64,000 bases of DNA from Herbaspirillum rubrisubalbicans (GTDB lineage: Bacteria > Pseudomonadota > Gammaproteobacteria > Burkholderiales > Burkholderiaceae_D), in assembly GCF_003719195.1 (NCBI RefSeq), contig NZ_CP024996.1, positions 2,480,001 to 2,544,000 of the forward strand. The letters run 5' to 3'. A program made the position numbers and the translations under genes. Within the stretch, counting starts at the first letter, position 1. Each line of letters starts with the position of its first letter. Below are positions 1 through 10,803 of this stretch, piece after piece. The notes below the pieces were generated by a model. The model was given only the letters and a program-made list of their open reading frames with translations, was not told where the DNA came from and did no database searches.

Positions 1-85
1 GTCGACATTCGAAAACAATGCAGGAAGCGTTTCCACGAGAAAAGCCTCCGCTGCCCGTTTTGCCCTGAATACCGACCACGTTTTT

Positions 86-805
86 ATGCCTGCCCCAGTC
101 CTGATCATTCAAACCGGCGACGCCAATCCTGCCCTCAAGACTAACTACGGTGGTTATGCCGACCAGATCGGCTGCGCTGCCGGCCTATGCCAGAGTGAAA
201 TCGAAGTGGTGACCGTATATGAAGGCCAGCGCCCGGCCTGCCCACGCAGCTATCGGGCGGTCTTCATCACCGGTTCTCCGGCCATGGTGACCGACAAGGA
301 AGACTGGAGCGAGCGCACCGCCGAGTGGATCCGCGACGCCGCCGAGCTGGACACGCCCATGTTCGGCATCTGCTACGGTCACCAGTTGCTGACCCACGCC
401 TTCGGCGGTGAAGTCGGCTACAACCCGGCCGGCCGCGCCGCCGGCACCATGCACGTGAAGACGCTGGAATGCTGCCGCCAGGATGAATTGCTGGGCGCGC
501 TGCCTGCCGAATTCCCGGCCCACATGCTGCACATGCAGTCGGTGCTGCGTCCACCCAAGGACGCCATCGTCATGGCCCGCTCCCCGCTGGACCCGCACCA
601 CGTCATCAAGCACAAGCACAACGTCTATTCGACCCAGTTCCACCCCGAGTTCTCGCCCGAATTCGTGCGCGCCCACCTGCATTACTACGCCGATATCTAT
701 CGCGGCTGCGGCATCGATGCCCAGGCGCTGTGCGACAAGGTGCGCGAGACGCCGCAGTCCACGGGCTTGTTGCGCCGGTTCCTGGAGCTGTACGCGCGGC
801 ATTGA
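86..805 (+). CDS. Class I glutamine amidotransferase (GMP synthase-like GATase domain protein)
   Basis: A 239-residue free-standing class I glutamine amidotransferase. The nucleophile elbow GICYGHQ carries the catalytic Cys near residue 95, and FHPEFS near residue 190 supplies the His-Glu pair, so the triad is complete. The family hydrolyses glutamine to give ammonia to a partner or acts on gamma-glutamyl compounds. There is no fused synthetase domain, so the acceptor is unknown. The gene stands alone, facing tesA, and ends in a strong hairpin terminator. PuuD-like gamma-glutamyl hydrolase activity is possible but not shown by the sequence. Confidence 0.9.
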   Translation: MPAPVLIIQTGDANPALKTNYGGYADQIGCAAGLCQSEIEVVTVYEGQRPACPRSYRAVFITGSPAMVTDKEDWSERTAEWIRDAAELDTPMFGICYGHQLLTHAFGGEVGYNPAGRAAGTMHVKTLECCRQDELLGALPAEFPAHMLHMQSVLRPPKDAIVMARSPLDPHHVIKHKHNVYSTQFHPEFSPEFVRAHLHYYADIYRGCGIDAQALCDKVRETPQSTGLLRRFLELYARH

Positions 806-847
806 AGCGCTGTTGATCAGTTGGCCTTAGCCGGCCGCAGATGACGC

Positions 848-891
848 AAGCCCCTGTCACCGGTATGGTGGCAGGGGCTTGGTGTTTTTAG
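848..891 (+). terminator. Rho-independent terminator of the amidotransferase gene
   Basis: A 14-bp stem (848-861 with 867-880, one T-G wobble) closes a five-base loop and is followed by GGTG and a run of five T. It lies 43 bases past the amidotransferase stop. The T run exists only on the + strand side, so it serves the + gene rather than tesA. Confidence 0.85.
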
Positions 892-902
892 GGGCAGGGC
901 GC

Positions 903-1622
903 TTACTTCAGTCCCAGCAAGGGCTTCAGATACGGCCAGACATTGTCCAGCAACCGTGGTTGCGCCTGTTCATTGGGATGGATGCGATCGGCCTGGAACT
1001 GCGACAGATCGGCGGCAATGCCTTCGAAGAAGAATGGCACCAAGGCCAGCTTGTTGGCCTTGGCCAGGTCCTGGTACATGGCGGCAAAGCGGCGCGTGTA
1101 GTCGGGACCGTAGTTGGGCGGGATCTGCATCCCCACCAGCAGTACCTTGGCCTTCTGCGCGTGCGCCAGATCAATCATGGCTTGCAGGTTGTCCTGGCTG
1201 GTTTTCAGTGGCAGGCCGCGCAGGGCGTCGTTGGCACCCAGTTCGATCACCAGCACGGCCGGCTTGTGCTGCGTCATCAGCGCCGGCAGGCGGTTGCGTC
1301 CGCCGATGGTGGTGTCGCCGCTGATGCTGGCATTGACCACCTGGAAGCCGGATTTGTCCTGCTGCAGCCGTTGCTGTAACAGGGTGGTCCAGCCGCTGCC
1401 GCGCTGCAGGCCGTATTCGGCCGAGAGGCTGTCGCCGAGCACGAGCAGGTTTTTTGGGGCAGAATAGGCGCTCGTTGCCGCCAGCACCAGGGCCAGGCCC
1501 AGCAGCAGGCGCAACAGCCCGTTGCTTAGCGCCGTGCGCGCCGACCCGATCCCGGACCACCTTGCCCGATTGCCTTGAATGCCTGCTTCCGCTACCGCCA
1601 GTCCCGCCATCATTGCCGCCAT
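903..1622 (-). CDS. tesA: SGNH-family arylesterase / acyl-CoA thioesterase I
   Basis: A periplasmic SGNH hydrolase of the TesA group, cleaving thioesters and lysophospholipid or aryl esters. Seen: the block I motif GDSLSAEYGL with the nucleophile Ser, the GAND block with the oxyanion Asn, and the C-terminal DRIHPN with catalytic Asp and His. A hydrophobic stretch ending in AYSA just before the mature part is a signal peptide. The ATG used gives an unusually long n-region and overlaps the divergent ybbA start by 44 bases; a TTG about 40 codons further in, right before the hydrophobic core, would remove the overlap. The arrangement divergent from ybbA is the same as in E. coli. Confidence 0.9.
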   Translation of the reverse strand: MAAMMAGLAVAEAGIQGNRARWSGIGSARTALSNGLLRLLLGLALVLAATSAYSAPKNLLVLGDSLSAEYGLQRGSGWTTLLQQRLQQDKSGFQVVNASISGDTTIGGRNRLPALMTQHKPAVLVIELGANDALRGLPLKTSQDNLQAMIDLAHAQKAKVLLVGMQIPPNYGPDYTRRFAAMYQDLAKANKLALVPFFFEGIAADLSQFQADRIHPNEQAQPRLLDNVWPYLKPLLGLK

Positions 1623-2283
1623 TGAAGTCCTTCAGTTGTCCAAACACGTTGCCGACGTCGCCGCGCCTTCTGGACGGCTGACCATCTTGAGCGGCATCGA
1701 TTTTACCGTGGCTGCCGGTACCACGGTGGCCATCGTCGGCGCCTCCGGTTCCGGTAAATCGACCTTGCTGGGCCTCTTGGCTGGACTGGATACCCCCAGC
1801 GAAGGTTCCGTGCGCCTGGATGGGGAAGACATCTACGCCCTCGACGAAGACGGCCGGGCGCTGCTGAGGAAGCGCAAGCTGGGCTTCGTATTCCAGTCCT
1901 TCCAGTTGCTGGGCCACCTCAATGCGCTGGAAAACGTGATGCTGCCGCTGGAGTTGCGCGGCGACAGCCAGGCCCGCACCAAGGCCGAACAGATGTTGGG
2001 ACGGGTGGGCCTGGGCAGTCGCCTGAAGCATTACCCCAAATACCTATCCGGGGGCGAGCAGCAGCGCGTGGCGCTGGCACGCGCCTTCGTCACCGAGCCG
2101 CCCCTGTTGTTTGCCGATGAGCCCACCGGCAGCCTGGATGCCGCCACCGGCGAATCGGTGATCCAGTTGATGTTCGAACTGAACCGCGAACGCGGCTCCA
2201 CCCTGGTGCTGGTGACCCACGACAACGGTATCGCCGCACGCTGCGAGCGCACTCTCACCATTGCCGCTGGCCGCCTGGTCTGA
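1579..2283 (+). CDS. ybbA: ABC transporter ATP-binding protein, YbbA/LolD type
   Basis: A 234-residue MacB/LolD-type ATPase. Walker A is GASGSGKST, the Q-loop follows in VFQSFQLLGH, the signature is LSGGEQQRVALARA and Walker B is LLFADEP with the H-loop VTHD. In E. coli YbbA pairs with the membrane protein YbbP and sits divergent from tesA. Here the tesA partner is kept but no permease follows: the next gene is on the other strand after seven bases. The ATPase must use a permease encoded elsewhere or act alone. Confidence 0.9.
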   Translation: MPASATASPAIIAAIEVLQLSKHVADVAAPSGRLTILSGIDFTVAAGTTVAIVGASGSGKSTLLGLLAGLDTPSEGSVRLDGEDIYALDEDGRALLRKRKLGFVFQSFQLLGHLNALENVMLPLELRGDSQARTKAEQMLGRVGLGSRLKHYPKYLSGGEQQRVALARAFVTEPPLLFADEPTGSLDAATGESVIQLMFELNRERGSTLVLVTHDNGIAARCERTLTIAAGRLV

Positions 2284-2289
2284 AGCGCT

Positions 2290-3234
2290 TCAGACCAATT
2301 CCATGGGATCGGCCGGGGGCAGCGGGTGGGCGCGCTTGTGTTCGATGTAGGCAATGCCGATGCCGCTGGCGCAGATGATGGCAATGCCCAGCACCGTGAT
2401 GCTGTCCGGGAATTGTCCGAACACCAGCCAGCCCATGCCGCAGGCCGAGATGATCTGGGCATAGAAGAAGGGTGTCAGCACCGAGGCCTCGGCGTGCTTG
2501 TAGGCGGTGTTCTGCAGGAAGTGGCCGATGGTGCTGGTAATGCCGGTGGAGACCAGGATCGCCAGTTCGACCATGCTGGGCGTATGGCTGGTCCAGAAGA
2601 AGGGCACCATCAAGGTCGACGCCACGCTGCCCACCAGCGCCCCGTAGAACAGCGTCACCATGGGGTTGTCCGCCTGGCTGGCCTTGCGGTTGAGGATCGA
2701 CAGCAAGGCCTGGGTCAGGGCCGAGATCAGCCCCAGCGCCACGCCGTAGGGCGGGATGTCGCCACTGGGGCGGATCACGATCAGCATTCCACTAAACCCG
2801 ATCAATACCGCGATCCAGCGCGAGACATAGCTGCGCTCGCCCAATAGCCAGGGCGAGATCGCCAGCACGATCAGCGGCGCGCAGAAATTCATGGCCGTGC
2901 CTTCGGCCAGCGGCACGATCTTCAACACCGAAAAGAAAATCAGGGTCGAGCCCAGCAGCAGCGCCCCGCGCCCCAATTGCAGGCCGAGCCGGTTCGATTG
3001 CAGGATGCTGCGTCCGTGCCGGCGGCGGTACAGCGGCGCCAGCGTGGCCGCCATGAAGAACAGGTTGATGGTGTAGCGCATCCAGGCAATCATCACCACG
3101 TGATAGCCGGCCAGGGCCAGCAGCTTGCCGGCGGTATCGAGCAGTGACAGTGTCCAGAGCCCCGAAATGAGGAACAGGATGCCCAGTTTATGACTGTGGG
3201 CGATGCGGGGATGTGGCAGGACGGCGCTGGACAT
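2290..3234 (-). CDS. DMT superfamily (EamA) transporter
   Basis: A 314-residue inner membrane protein with about ten hydrophobic helices arranged as two EamA repeats (roughly residues 15-150 and 165-300). Family members export amino acids, purines or drugs; nothing here fixes the substrate. Its start lies inside the 3' end of nnr (47-base overlap, same strand), so translation is probably coupled to nnr. No later ATG would preserve the first membrane helix, which supports this start. Confidence 0.85.
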   Translation of the reverse strand: MSSAVLPHPRIAHSHKLGILFLISGLWTLSLLDTAGKLLALAGYHVVMIAWMRYTINLFFMAATLAPLYRRRHGRSILQSNRLGLQLGRGALLLGSTLIFFSVLKIVPLAEGTAMNFCAPLIVLAISPWLLGERSYVSRWIAVLIGFSGMLIVIRPSGDIPPYGVALGLISALTQALLSILNRKASQADNPMVTLFYGALVGSVASTLMVPFFWTSHTPSMVELAILVSTGITSTIGHFLQNTAYKHAEASVLTPFFYAQIISACGMGWLVFGQFPDSITVLGIAIICASGIGIAYIEHKRAHPLPPADPMELV

Positions 3235-4756
3235 GGTCTCGGAGGATTTGGTTGAACACGGCTCGGATGGCCGGTATGAATTCGCTGGCAGTCAGCCCCA
3301 CCGGCCCCTGGCCTGCGGCCACCAACTGGTCGGCCGCTGCGCCGTGGATCCAGGTCGCGGCCAGGGCGGCGGCGCGCGTAGGCCAGCCCTGGGCCAGCAG
3401 CGCTCCGCACAGGCCCGACAGGACATCGCCGGTGCCGGCGGTGGACAATGCCGGGTTGCCGCTGGGGTTGATGGCGATCTGGCCATCAGGGAATGCGATG
3501 ACCGTCCCTGCGCCCTTGAGCACGGTGATGGCATTGAACTGGCGCGCCAACAGACGCGCCGCCTGGGGGCGATCCTGCTGGACTTGCTGGGTGGTGCTGT
3601 CGAGCAGTCGCGCTGCTTCCAGCGGATGCGGCGTGATGATGCTGGTGATGGCCGCACCCGTGTGACTGCGGCTGTGCAGCTTGTGTTGCAGGGTCGGCTC
3701 GGCCGAGATCAGGTTCAGGGCATCGGCATCGATGACGATGTCGGCTTCGCTTTCCAGCGCGCGCGCCAGGAGGTCATGGGCGTGGCGCGAGGTGCCCATG
3801 CCGGGGCCCACCACCAGTGCCGCGCTGGCACCGAATTCGACGCGGTCGGCCAGGCGGAACATCAGTTCCGGGTGCTTGTCGTCATAGGCCAGGCCGTCAT
3901 CGACGAAGGCCACGTAGACCCGTCCGGCACCGCCAAAGGCGGCCGTGCGGGCGGCCAGCACCGGCGCGCCGGCCATGCCGCGTGCCCCCCCGACCACGAT
4001 CACGTCGCCATAGCTGCCCTTGTGGCTGTTGTTGGCGCGTGGCTTGAGCGCAGTGGCAAAGCTCTGCGGGCCGTTGAGGAAGGCGCGCGCCGGCCGCAGC
4101 AAACGGGGCTCGATGTCCAGTGGCTCCACCACGATGTGGCCACTGTGGTCGCTGCCGTCGCAGGTATGCAGGCCGGGCTTGTCGCCGATGAAGGTAATGG
4201 TATGGGTGGCCTGTACCGCCACCCCGTCGCGAGCACCGACGATGCTGCCGGTATCGGCATCCAGGCCGCTGGGCACATCGATGGACAGCACCGGGCAGCG
4301 CAGGCTGTTGACGTAGTCGATGATGGGCCGCAGCGCCGGGCCGGGCGCTCGTGCCAGGCCGATACCGAACAGGCCATCAATCACCAGCGCCCAGGATTGC
4401 GCGCGCAGGGCGGCGTCGCTGAGGTCGTCGATGAACTGGATCTCGGCCTCGCGTGCGCGGGCCAGGGCACAGCGGGCATCGGGCGGCTGGCGGCTTGGGT
4501 CGGCATGGAGTTGCACGCTCACTTCGATGCCGGCTTCTTCCAGCAGGCAAGCCGCTTCCAGCGCATCACCCCCATTGTTGCCGGGGCCGGCCAGGATCAG
4601 CACCGAGGGCGAGGACGCCGTGGCCGAGCACAGCAGTTGCTGCGCCTGCTCGGCAATGGCGGCGCCGGCGCGTTGCATCAGGGTGTAAGGGGGCAGGGCG
4701 GACAGGGCGGCTTGTTCGACTTGGCGGATCTCGGCAACAGAATAGAGCGCGCTCAT
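3188..4756 (-). CDS. nnr: Bifunctional NAD(P)H-hydrate epimerase / ADP-dependent (S)-NAD(P)H-hydrate dehydratase
   Basis: Repairs hydrated NADH and NADPH. The N-terminal YjeF_N epimerase domain covers about residues 1-215, with AGPGNNGGDAL and the VLSIDVPSGLDADTG stretch. The C-terminal ribokinase-like dehydratase domain covers about 235-510, with VVGPGMG and the nucleotide site GTGDVLSGLCGALLAQ. At 522 residues it is full length for the fused form. First gene of a two-gene leftward unit with the DMT transporter. Confidence 0.95.
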   Translation of the reverse strand: MSALYSVAEIRQVEQAALSALPPYTLMQRAGAAIAEQAQQLLCSATASSPSVLILAGPGNNGGDALEAACLLEEAGIEVSVQLHADPSRQPPDARCALARAREAEIQFIDDLSDAALRAQSWALVIDGLFGIGLARAPGPALRPIIDYVNSLRCPVLSIDVPSGLDADTGSIVGARDGVAVQATHTITFIGDKPGLHTCDGSDHSGHIVVEPLDIEPRLLRPARAFLNGPQSFATALKPRANNSHKGSYGDVIVVGGARGMAGAPVLAARTAAFGGAGRVYVAFVDDGLAYDDKHPELMFRLADRVEFGASAALVVGPGMGTSRHAHDLLARALESEADIVIDADALNLISAEPTLQHKLHSRSHTGAAITSIITPHPLEAARLLDSTTQQVQQDRPQAARLLARQFNAITVLKGAGTVIAFPDGQIAINPSGNPALSTAGTGDVLSGLCGALLAQGWPTRAAALAATWIHGAAADQLVAAGQGPVGLTASEFIPAIRAVFNQILRDHVQRRPATSPHRPQS

Positions 4757-4961
4757 GATCGGGATCGCTGGCGTATGAAGGTTAATGCTGCGTGGATGAA
4801 GCTAGTCCAGGCGGGTGGGGGCTGGCCGGGAGCAGGTGTAACGACGATGTGAATTTTAAGGGAATTATGCTGCCCGCGCAGAGCGCCGACAGATGAAAAA
4901 AATCGGCGCGAATCGTGTATCTCGTGTATCGCCTCGCGCCGATCTGGCCGCCATCACGTCA

Positions 4962-6230
4962 TCAAGCCAGCACGTCGCGTGGCAACAGGCCTTCGGTCGG
5001 TATTTCGGTCTCTTCCCCGGCCACCAGGTCGGCCAGCAGACGCGCCGAGCCCACGCTGGCTGCCCAGCCGGTAGCGCCATGGCCGACGTTGACGAACACA
5101 TTGCCCTGCCGGGTCGGCCCGATCAGGGGCAGGCCATGCGGCAACAGGGCCATGGTATTGCTCCAGAAGTGGGCCTGGTTGTAGTTGGCGGCATTGGGGT
5201 AATAGTCGCCGGCAATCTTGAGCAGGTTGCGCAAGGCCTTGGGCGGCAGTGTCTGCGAGGGCTGCACGAAGCCCAGCAGGCCGCTGATGCGGATGCGCCC
5301 GCCCAGGCGGGTCATGGCGACCTTGTAGCTGTCGTCGTAGAGCGCCATGCTGGGCGCGTCATCTGGATTCTTGACCGGCACCAGGGCCGAATAGCTTTGC
5401 AGCGGGCGTAGCGGCAGGTCGGTATCGAGCGGACGCAGCAACTCGGCGCTGGACATGCCGGCGGCCACCACCACGGCATCGACCCGCATCTGCGAAGCCA
5501 GGTGCGGCGACTGTAGCTGCAGCATGACGCGCCCGCCGAATTCGGCCTGGATGGCGGTGACGGTGGAATCGAAATGGAAACGCACGCCCAGTTCCTGGGC
5601 CGCATTGCGCATCTGCTTGGCAAACAGCACGCAGTTGCCGGCGATGTCATCGGGATAGTAGAGCGCGCCGGCCAGGGCGGCGCCGGAAGAGAAGGCCGGC
5701 TCCAGGGCGCGGATCGCCTCCGTGTCCAGAGCCTGGTGCTTGAACTCGCATTGTTCGGCGGCTTCCTGCATCTGCCCCATGCGCGCTGCTTCGGCCGGCA
5801 GGCGGAACAGGTGGAATACGCCATTGCCGTTCTCGTGTTCCAGGTTGTAATGCGTCTGCAATTGCAGGGTCAGGGCCTGGCCATAGGCCGACAGGCGCGA
5901 CAGGCGCAGTTTGTTCTGTGCAAAATACTGTTGCGCCTGGCGCGTGCGGCCCATCCAGCGGCGGCGGCCGAAGTCGGTACCGGACGCCAGCAGCACGCGC
6001 GGCTCATCCTGGAAGCGGCAGGCGAAGGTGGCCATGGCGCCCGGCAAGGTCAGGGGCGTGGCCACTCCCGGCGCCAACAGGCCCGTGTCGCCGAAGGTGG
6101 CTTCTTCGGCCACATGGGCGCGGCGCTCGATCACGGCGACTTCATAGCCCTTGGCGGCCAGGAAGTAGGCGCTGCATATCCCTGAAAGTCCCCCGCCGAT
6201 GACGGCGATCTGTCGATGTGTGCTATTCAC
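4962..6230 (-). CDS. dadA: D-amino acid dehydrogenase (FAD-dependent, DadA family)
   Basis: A 422-residue FAD oxidoreductase of the DAO fold that oxidises D-amino acids (typically D-alanine) to 2-oxo acids and ammonia at the inner membrane, passing electrons to quinone. The dinucleotide site GGGLSGICSAYFLA begins at residue 12, and the C-terminal motif GHGATGWAASVGSARLLADL is typical of DadA. No racemase or Lrp gene is adjacent, so the usual dadA-dadX pairing is absent. Related glycine oxidases share the fold, so the precise substrate is inferred. Confidence 0.85.
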   Translation of the reverse strand: MNSTHRQIAVIGGGLSGICSAYFLAAKGYEVAVIERRAHVAEEATFGDTGLLAPGVATPLTLPGAMATFACRFQDEPRVLLASGTDFGRRRWMGRTRQAQQYFAQNKLRLSRLSAYGQALTLQLQTHYNLEHENGNGVFHLFRLPAEAARMGQMQEAAEQCEFKHQALDTEAIRALEPAFSSGAALAGALYYPDDIAGNCVLFAKQMRNAAQELGVRFHFDSTVTAIQAEFGGRVMLQLQSPHLASQMRVDAVVVAAGMSSAELLRPLDTDLPLRPLQSYSALVPVKNPDDAPSMALYDDSYKVAMTRLGGRIRISGLLGFVQPSQTLPPKALRNLLKIAGDYYPNAANYNQAHFWSNTMALLPHGLPLIGPTRQGNVFVNVGHGATGWAASVGSARLLADLVAGEETEIPTEGLLPRDVLA

Positions 6231-6697
6231 TCTATTCGTCTTGGAGGCGGCGTGGCCGCTGTGGTCATGGGCATCGGGCGGTGAGTTGTGCTGCTCGCTG
6301 CGCGTTCACAGGGGCAGGCCATGGTCCGATGCGGGCCGAATGATACCGCGAAATTTCCTTGCCGTTCAGATATTGCCGCAGTGCTACATCCCGGCGTCGT
6401 CCCGAAGCAAGGCATGTCCTTCGTGGCAGGACAACGTTTGGAGCGGGAAGGGCGATGACAGCGGCCAGGAAACGATGCCAGGGCTGCTCGCTTTGCACGG
6501 GACTTGGCGCGGTGTCCACTGTATAATGCCGGCTCTGCCAGCTAACGCGCGCACGATCCATCATTCCGCCACCCCTAGGCCTGCACGTTTTTTCCTTGTG
6601 CAATGCGGCATCCGGGGCTGGTCGGTGCCGCTGGACCGGTCCCTGCCGCGATGCTGCCACGGTTTTCCCGATTCAAGCTAACTGCCTCGACCTCGCC
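6231..6697. other. Divergent dadA/purL intergenic region
   Basis: 467 bases without a supported gene. The right half holds the likely purL promoter (TATAAT at 6523-6528). I saw no purine-repressor palindrome or riboswitch-like fold by eye. No good Shine-Dalgarno sequence precedes the purL ATG. Confidence 0.5.
6523..6528 (+). promoter_or_regulatory. Candidate -10 box for purL
   Basis: A perfect TATAAT in TGTATAATGC, which also resembles an extended -10. No good -35 lies at 16-18 bases: TTGCAC at 6494-6499 is 23 bases away. It would give a leader of about 165 bases before purL. Call rests on the -10 match alone. Confidence 0.4.
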
Positions 6698-9600
6698 ATG
6701 CTGATCCTGCCGGGCTCCAATGCCCTTTCCGCTTTCCGTACCCAACGCCTTCTGACCCAATTGCAAGCAGTGGATGCCGCCATCACCGGCGTATCCGGCC
6801 GCTACCTGCATTTCGTCGATGCCAAGGCCCTGACGCAAGAGGATGAGGCCCGTCTCAACGGCCTGTTGACCTACGGCGACCCTTTCAACGGCAGCGACGA
6901 GGGCGACGCCTTCGTGGTGATTCCGCGTTTCGGCACCATCTCGCCCTGGGCCAGCAAGGCCACCGACATCGTGCGCAATTGCGGCATGGGCCACATCCAC
7001 CGCGTGGAGCGCGGCATCATCTTCCGCGTGCAGGTCAAGACGGGCCTGTTGGGCGGCGCCAAGAAACTCAACGAAGCCAGCCTCCCGGCCGTGGCCGCAC
7101 TGCTGCATGATCGCATGACCGAGACCGTGCTGCGTGATCCCCAAGATGCAGCCGGTCTGTTCTCGGAACTGCAGGCCAAGCCACTGGAGTCGGTCGACGT
7201 GATCGGCGGCGGCCGCGCCGCGCTGGAACGCGCCAACACCGAACTGGGCCTGGCGCTGTCGGACGATGAGATCGATTACCTGGTGGAAGCGTTCACCAAG
7301 GCCCAGCGCAATCCCACCGACGTCGAACTGATGATGTTCGCCCAGGCCAACAGCGAACACTGCCGCCACAAGATCTTCAACGCCGACTGGACCATCGACG
7401 GCGAGAAGCAGGACAAGTCGCTCTTCGGCATGATCAAGAACACCCACCAACTGGCGCCCAAGGGCACCGTGGTGGCCTATTCGGACAACTCCTCCATCAT
7501 CGAGGGCGCGACCGTCTCGCGCTTCTACCAGCGCGGCGCCACCAAGGGCAATGTGTATGAAGCTTCGGACGAGCTGACCCACATCCTGATGAAGGTGGAA
7601 ACCCACAACCACCCGACCGCCATTTCCCCGTTTCCGGGCGCGTCCACCGGCGCCGGCGGCGAGATCCGCGATGAAGGCGCGACCGGCCGTGGCTCCAAGC
7701 CCAAGGCCGGCCTGACTGGCTTCACCGTCTCCAACCTGATGGTCACCCACGCCGTGCAACCCTGGGAAAACGCCCGCGACGTGGCCCAGCCGGTCGCCGA
7801 GCGTGCCGAGCACGCCCAGGGTGGCATCTATGGCAAGCCCGAGCGCATCGCCTCGCCCCTGCAGATCATGATCGACGGCCCGCTCGGGGGCGCCGCCTTC
7901 AACAACGAATTCGGCCGTCCCAACCTGGGCGGTTACTTCCGCACCTACGAGCAGAACGTGGGCGGCCAGGTCATGGGCTATCACAAGCCCATCATGATTG
8001 CCGGCGGCATGGGCAACATCTCGGCCAAGCACACCAAGAAGAACGACCTGCCGGTGGGCAGCCTGCTGATCCAGCTGGGCGGCCCCGGTATGCGCATCGG
8101 CATGGGCGGCGGCGCCGCTTCCTCGATGGCCACCGGCGTCAATACCGCCGACCTGGACTTCGATTCGGTGCAGCGTGGCAACCCGGAAATGGAGCGTCGC
8201 GCCCAGGAAGTCATCAATGCCTGCTGGGCGCTGGGTGACGAGAACCCGATCCAGTCCATCCACGACGTGGGAGCAGGCGGTCTGTCCAACGCCTTCCCTG
8301 AAATCACCAACGATGCCAAGCGCGGCGCCATCTTCGACCTGCGCAAAGTCCCCCTGGAAGAAAGCGGCCTGGCCCCGCGCGAGATCTGGAGCAATGAATC
8401 CCAGGAGCGTTACGTGCTGGCGATCCTGCCGGAACACCTGCCCCTGTTCAAATACCTGTGCGAGCGCGAGCGCGCGCCCTTCGCCGTGGTCGGTACGGCC
8501 ACCGAAGAACGTCAACTGAAGGTGATCGACCCCGAGCACAACAACAGCCCGGTCGATATGCCCATGGACGTGCTGCTGGGCAAGCCGCCCAAGATGCACC
8601 GCGATGTGCAGCACGTCGAGAAGCAACTGCCCCCAGTGGACCTGACTGGCATGGACCTGGTGGAGGTGGCCCAGCGCGTGCTGCGCCTGCCGGCCGTGGC
8701 CGACAAGTCCTTCCTGATCACCATCGGCGACCGCAGCGTCGGCGCCATGACCGTGCGCGACCAGATGGTCGGTCCCTGGCAGGTGCCGGTGGCCGACGTG
8801 GCCGTGACCGCCATGGGCCTGGAAGGCTATCTGGGTGAAGCCATGGCCATGGGCGAGCGCACCCCGCTGGCCGTGATCGACGCCCCGGCCTCGGGCCGCA
8901 TGGCCGTCGGTGAAGCTATCACCAACATTGCCGCCGCGCCCATCGCCGAGATCGGCGACATCAAGCTCTCGGCCAACTGGATGGCCGCCTGCGGCCAGCC
9001 CGGCCAGGACGCCGCGCTGTTCGATACCGTCAAGGCCGTGGGCATGGAGCTGTGCCCGGCACTGGGCATCTCGATCCCGGTGGGCAAGGATTCGCTGTCC
9101 ATGCGCAGCACCTGGAGCGATGAAGAGGGCGCCAAGTCGGTGACTTCGCCGGTCTCGCTGATCGTCTCCGGTTTTGCGCCGGTGACCGATGTGCGCCGCG
9201 TGCTCACGCCGCAACTGCGCAAGGACAAGGGCGAGACTGTCCTGATCCTGATCGACCTGGGCCGTGGCAAGAACCGCATGGGGGCTTCGGCCTTGACGCA
9301 GGTGATGCAGCAGATCGGCAACGAGACCCCGGACGTCGATAGCGCCGAAGACCTGAAGGCCTTCTTCAACGCCATCCAGCAACTCAACACCGAAGACCGC
9401 CTGCTGGCCTACCACGACCGTTCCGACGGCGGCCTGTATGCCACCTTGGCCGAAATGGCCTTCGCTGGCCATACCGGTATCTCGGTCAACCTCGACATCC
9501 TGACCATGGAAGCCGAGCACGCCGCCGATTGGGGCGACTCCAAGAACTGGACCACGCAAGTGGCCGAGCGCCGCAATGAACTGACCCTGCGCGCGCTGTT

Positions 9601-10720
9601 CAGCGAAGAACTGGGCGCCGTGATCCAGGTCCCGGCCGAGCAGAAGTCGGAAGTCATGAACGTGCTGCGCACCTACAACCTGGGCGCGTGCAGCCATATC
9701 ATCGGCAAGCCCAACGATCGCGACGTGATCGAATTCATGCGCGACGCCAAGAACATCTACGGCCAGCCGCGCGCCGAGCTGCATCGCGTCTGGAGCGAAA
9801 CCAGCTGGCGCATCGCCCGCCTGCGCGACAACCCGGCCTGCGCCGATGCCGAATACGAACGCTTGCTGGACGCGGCCGACCCGGGCATGACGCCCAAGCT
9901 GACGTTCGATCCGCAGGAAGACATCGCCGCACCCTACCTGTCGCTGGGCGCAGCGGCGCGTCCCAAGGTCGCCATCCTGCGCGAGCAGGGCGTGAACTCG
10001 CACATCGAGACCGCCTATGCCATGCACAAGGCCGGTTTCACGGCGGTGGACGTGCACATGAGCGACCTGATCGCCAATCGCGCCAAACTGGATGACTTCA
10101 AGGGCTTCATCGCCGTGGGTGGCTTCTCCTACGGTGACGTGCTGGGCGCCGGTGAAGGCTGGGCCAAGACCATCCTGTTCAATGCGGCGCTGGCCGAGCA
10201 GTTCTCGCGCTTCTTCCAGCGCCAGGACACCTTCTCGCTGGGCATCTGTAACGGTTGCCAGATGATGAGCAACCTGAAGTCCATGATCCCCGGCGCCCAA
10301 GCCTGGCCCAAGTTCACCCGCAACAAGTCCGAGCAGTTCGAGGCGCGTTTCGTGATGGTGGAAGTGGCCGATTCGCCCTCCATCTTCATGCAGGGCATGG
10401 CCGGTACCCAGGCGCCGATTGCCACCGCCCACGGTGAAGGTTTCGCCGACTTTTCGCAGACCGGCGACATCGACCGTGCCATCATCGCCATGCGCTACGT
10501 CGATCATCGCGGCGCGGCCACCGAGGCCTATCCGTTCAACCCCAACGGCTCGCCGCAGGGCATCACTTCGGTGACCACGCCGGACGGCCGCTTCACGGTC
10601 CTGATGCCGCACGCCGAACGCGTGTTCCGTACCGTGACCCAGTCCTGGCACCCTGAGTCCTGGGGCGAGGATTCGCCGTGGATGCGCATGTTCCGCAATG
10701 CCCGTAAGTGGGTGGGTTGA
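6698..10720 (+). CDS. purL: Phosphoribosylformylglycinamidine synthase
   Basis: The single-chain large-type FGAM synthase (1340 residues, close to the E. coli length), fourth step of purine synthesis. N-terminal domain from [14 protein letters not shown] synthase halves in the middle, with [11 protein letters not shown] and the [16 protein letters not shown] stretch [17 protein letters not shown]; the C-terminal glutaminase starts near residue 1090, with nucleophile Cys in [10 protein letters not shown] and the His-Glu pair in SWHPESW. The start at 6698 begins the conserved N-terminus; an upstream frame extension is not family-like. Monocistronic, closed by a strong terminator. Confidence 0.97.
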   Translation: MLILPGSNALSAFRTQRLLTQLQAVDAAITGVSGRYLHFVDAKALTQEDEARLNGLLTYGDPFNGSDEGDAFVVIPRFGTISPWASKATDIVRNCGMGHIHRVERGIIFRVQVKTGLLGGAKKLNEASLPAVAALLHDRMTETVLRDPQDAAGLFSELQAKPLESVDVIGGGRAALERANTELGLALSDDEIDYLVEAFTKAQRNPTDVELMMFAQANSEHCRHKIFNADWTIDGEKQDKSLFGMIKNTHQLAPKGTVVAYSDNSSIIEGATVSRFYQRGATKGNVYEASDELTHILMKVETHNHPTAISPFPGASTGAGGEIRDEGATGRGSKPKAGLTGFTVSNLMVTHAVQPWENARDVAQPVAERAEHAQGGIYGKPERIASPLQIMIDGPLGGAAFNNEFGRPNLGGYFRTYEQNVGGQVMGYHKPIMIAGGMGNISAKHTKKNDLPVGSLLIQLGGPGMRIGMGGGAASSMATGVNTADLDFDSVQRGNPEMERRAQEVINACWALGDENPIQSIHDVGAGGLSNAFPEITNDAKRGAIFDLRKVPLEESGLAPREIWSNESQERYVLAILPEHLPLFKYLCERERAPFAVVGTATEERQLKVIDPEHNNSPVDMPMDVLLGKPPKMHRDVQHVEKQLPPVDLTGMDLVEVAQRVLRLPAVADKSFLITIGDRSVGAMTVRDQMVGPWQVPVADVAVTAMGLEGYLGEAMAMGERTPLAVIDAPASGRMAVGEAITNIAAAPIAEIGDIKLSANWMAACGQPGQDAALFDTVKAVGMELCPALGISIPVGKDSLSMRSTWSDEEGAKSVTSPVSLIVSGFAPVTDVRRVLTPQLRKDKGETVLILIDLGRGKNRMGASALTQVMQQIGNETPDVDSAEDLKAFFNAIQQLNTEDRLLAYHDRSDGGLYATLAEMAFAGHTGISVNLDILTMEAEHAADWGDSKNWTTQVAERRNELTLRALFSEELGAVIQVPAEQKSEVMNVLRTYNLGACSHIIGKPNDRDVIEFMRDAKNIYGQPRAELHRVWSETSWRIARLRDNPACADAEYERLLDAADPGMTPKLTFDPQEDIAAPYLSLGAAARPKVAILREQGVNSHIETAYAMHKAGFTAVDVHMSDLIANRAKLDDFKGFIAVGGFSYGDVLGAGEGWAKTILFNAALAEQFSRFFQRQDTFSLGICNGCQMMSNLKSMIPGAQAWPKFTRNKSEQFEARFVMVEVADSPSIFMQGMAGTQAPIATAHGEGFADFSQTGDIDRAIIAMRYVDHRGAATEAYPFNPNGSPQGITSVTTPDGRFTVLMPHAERVFRTVTQSWHPESWGEDSPWMRMFRNARKWVG

Positions 10721-10803
10721 GCCTGAATCGGCTTGATATGAAGCTTTCTTCGAGGGCTGCCCAGCGTGTGCGGCAGTCCGCGAGGGGCTAGAAATCCAGG
10801 GTG

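Noticed and set aside
3203..4852. A 549-codon + strand frame opposite nnr
   Set aside because: Antisense to a full-length, motif-complete enzyme; no domain of its own.
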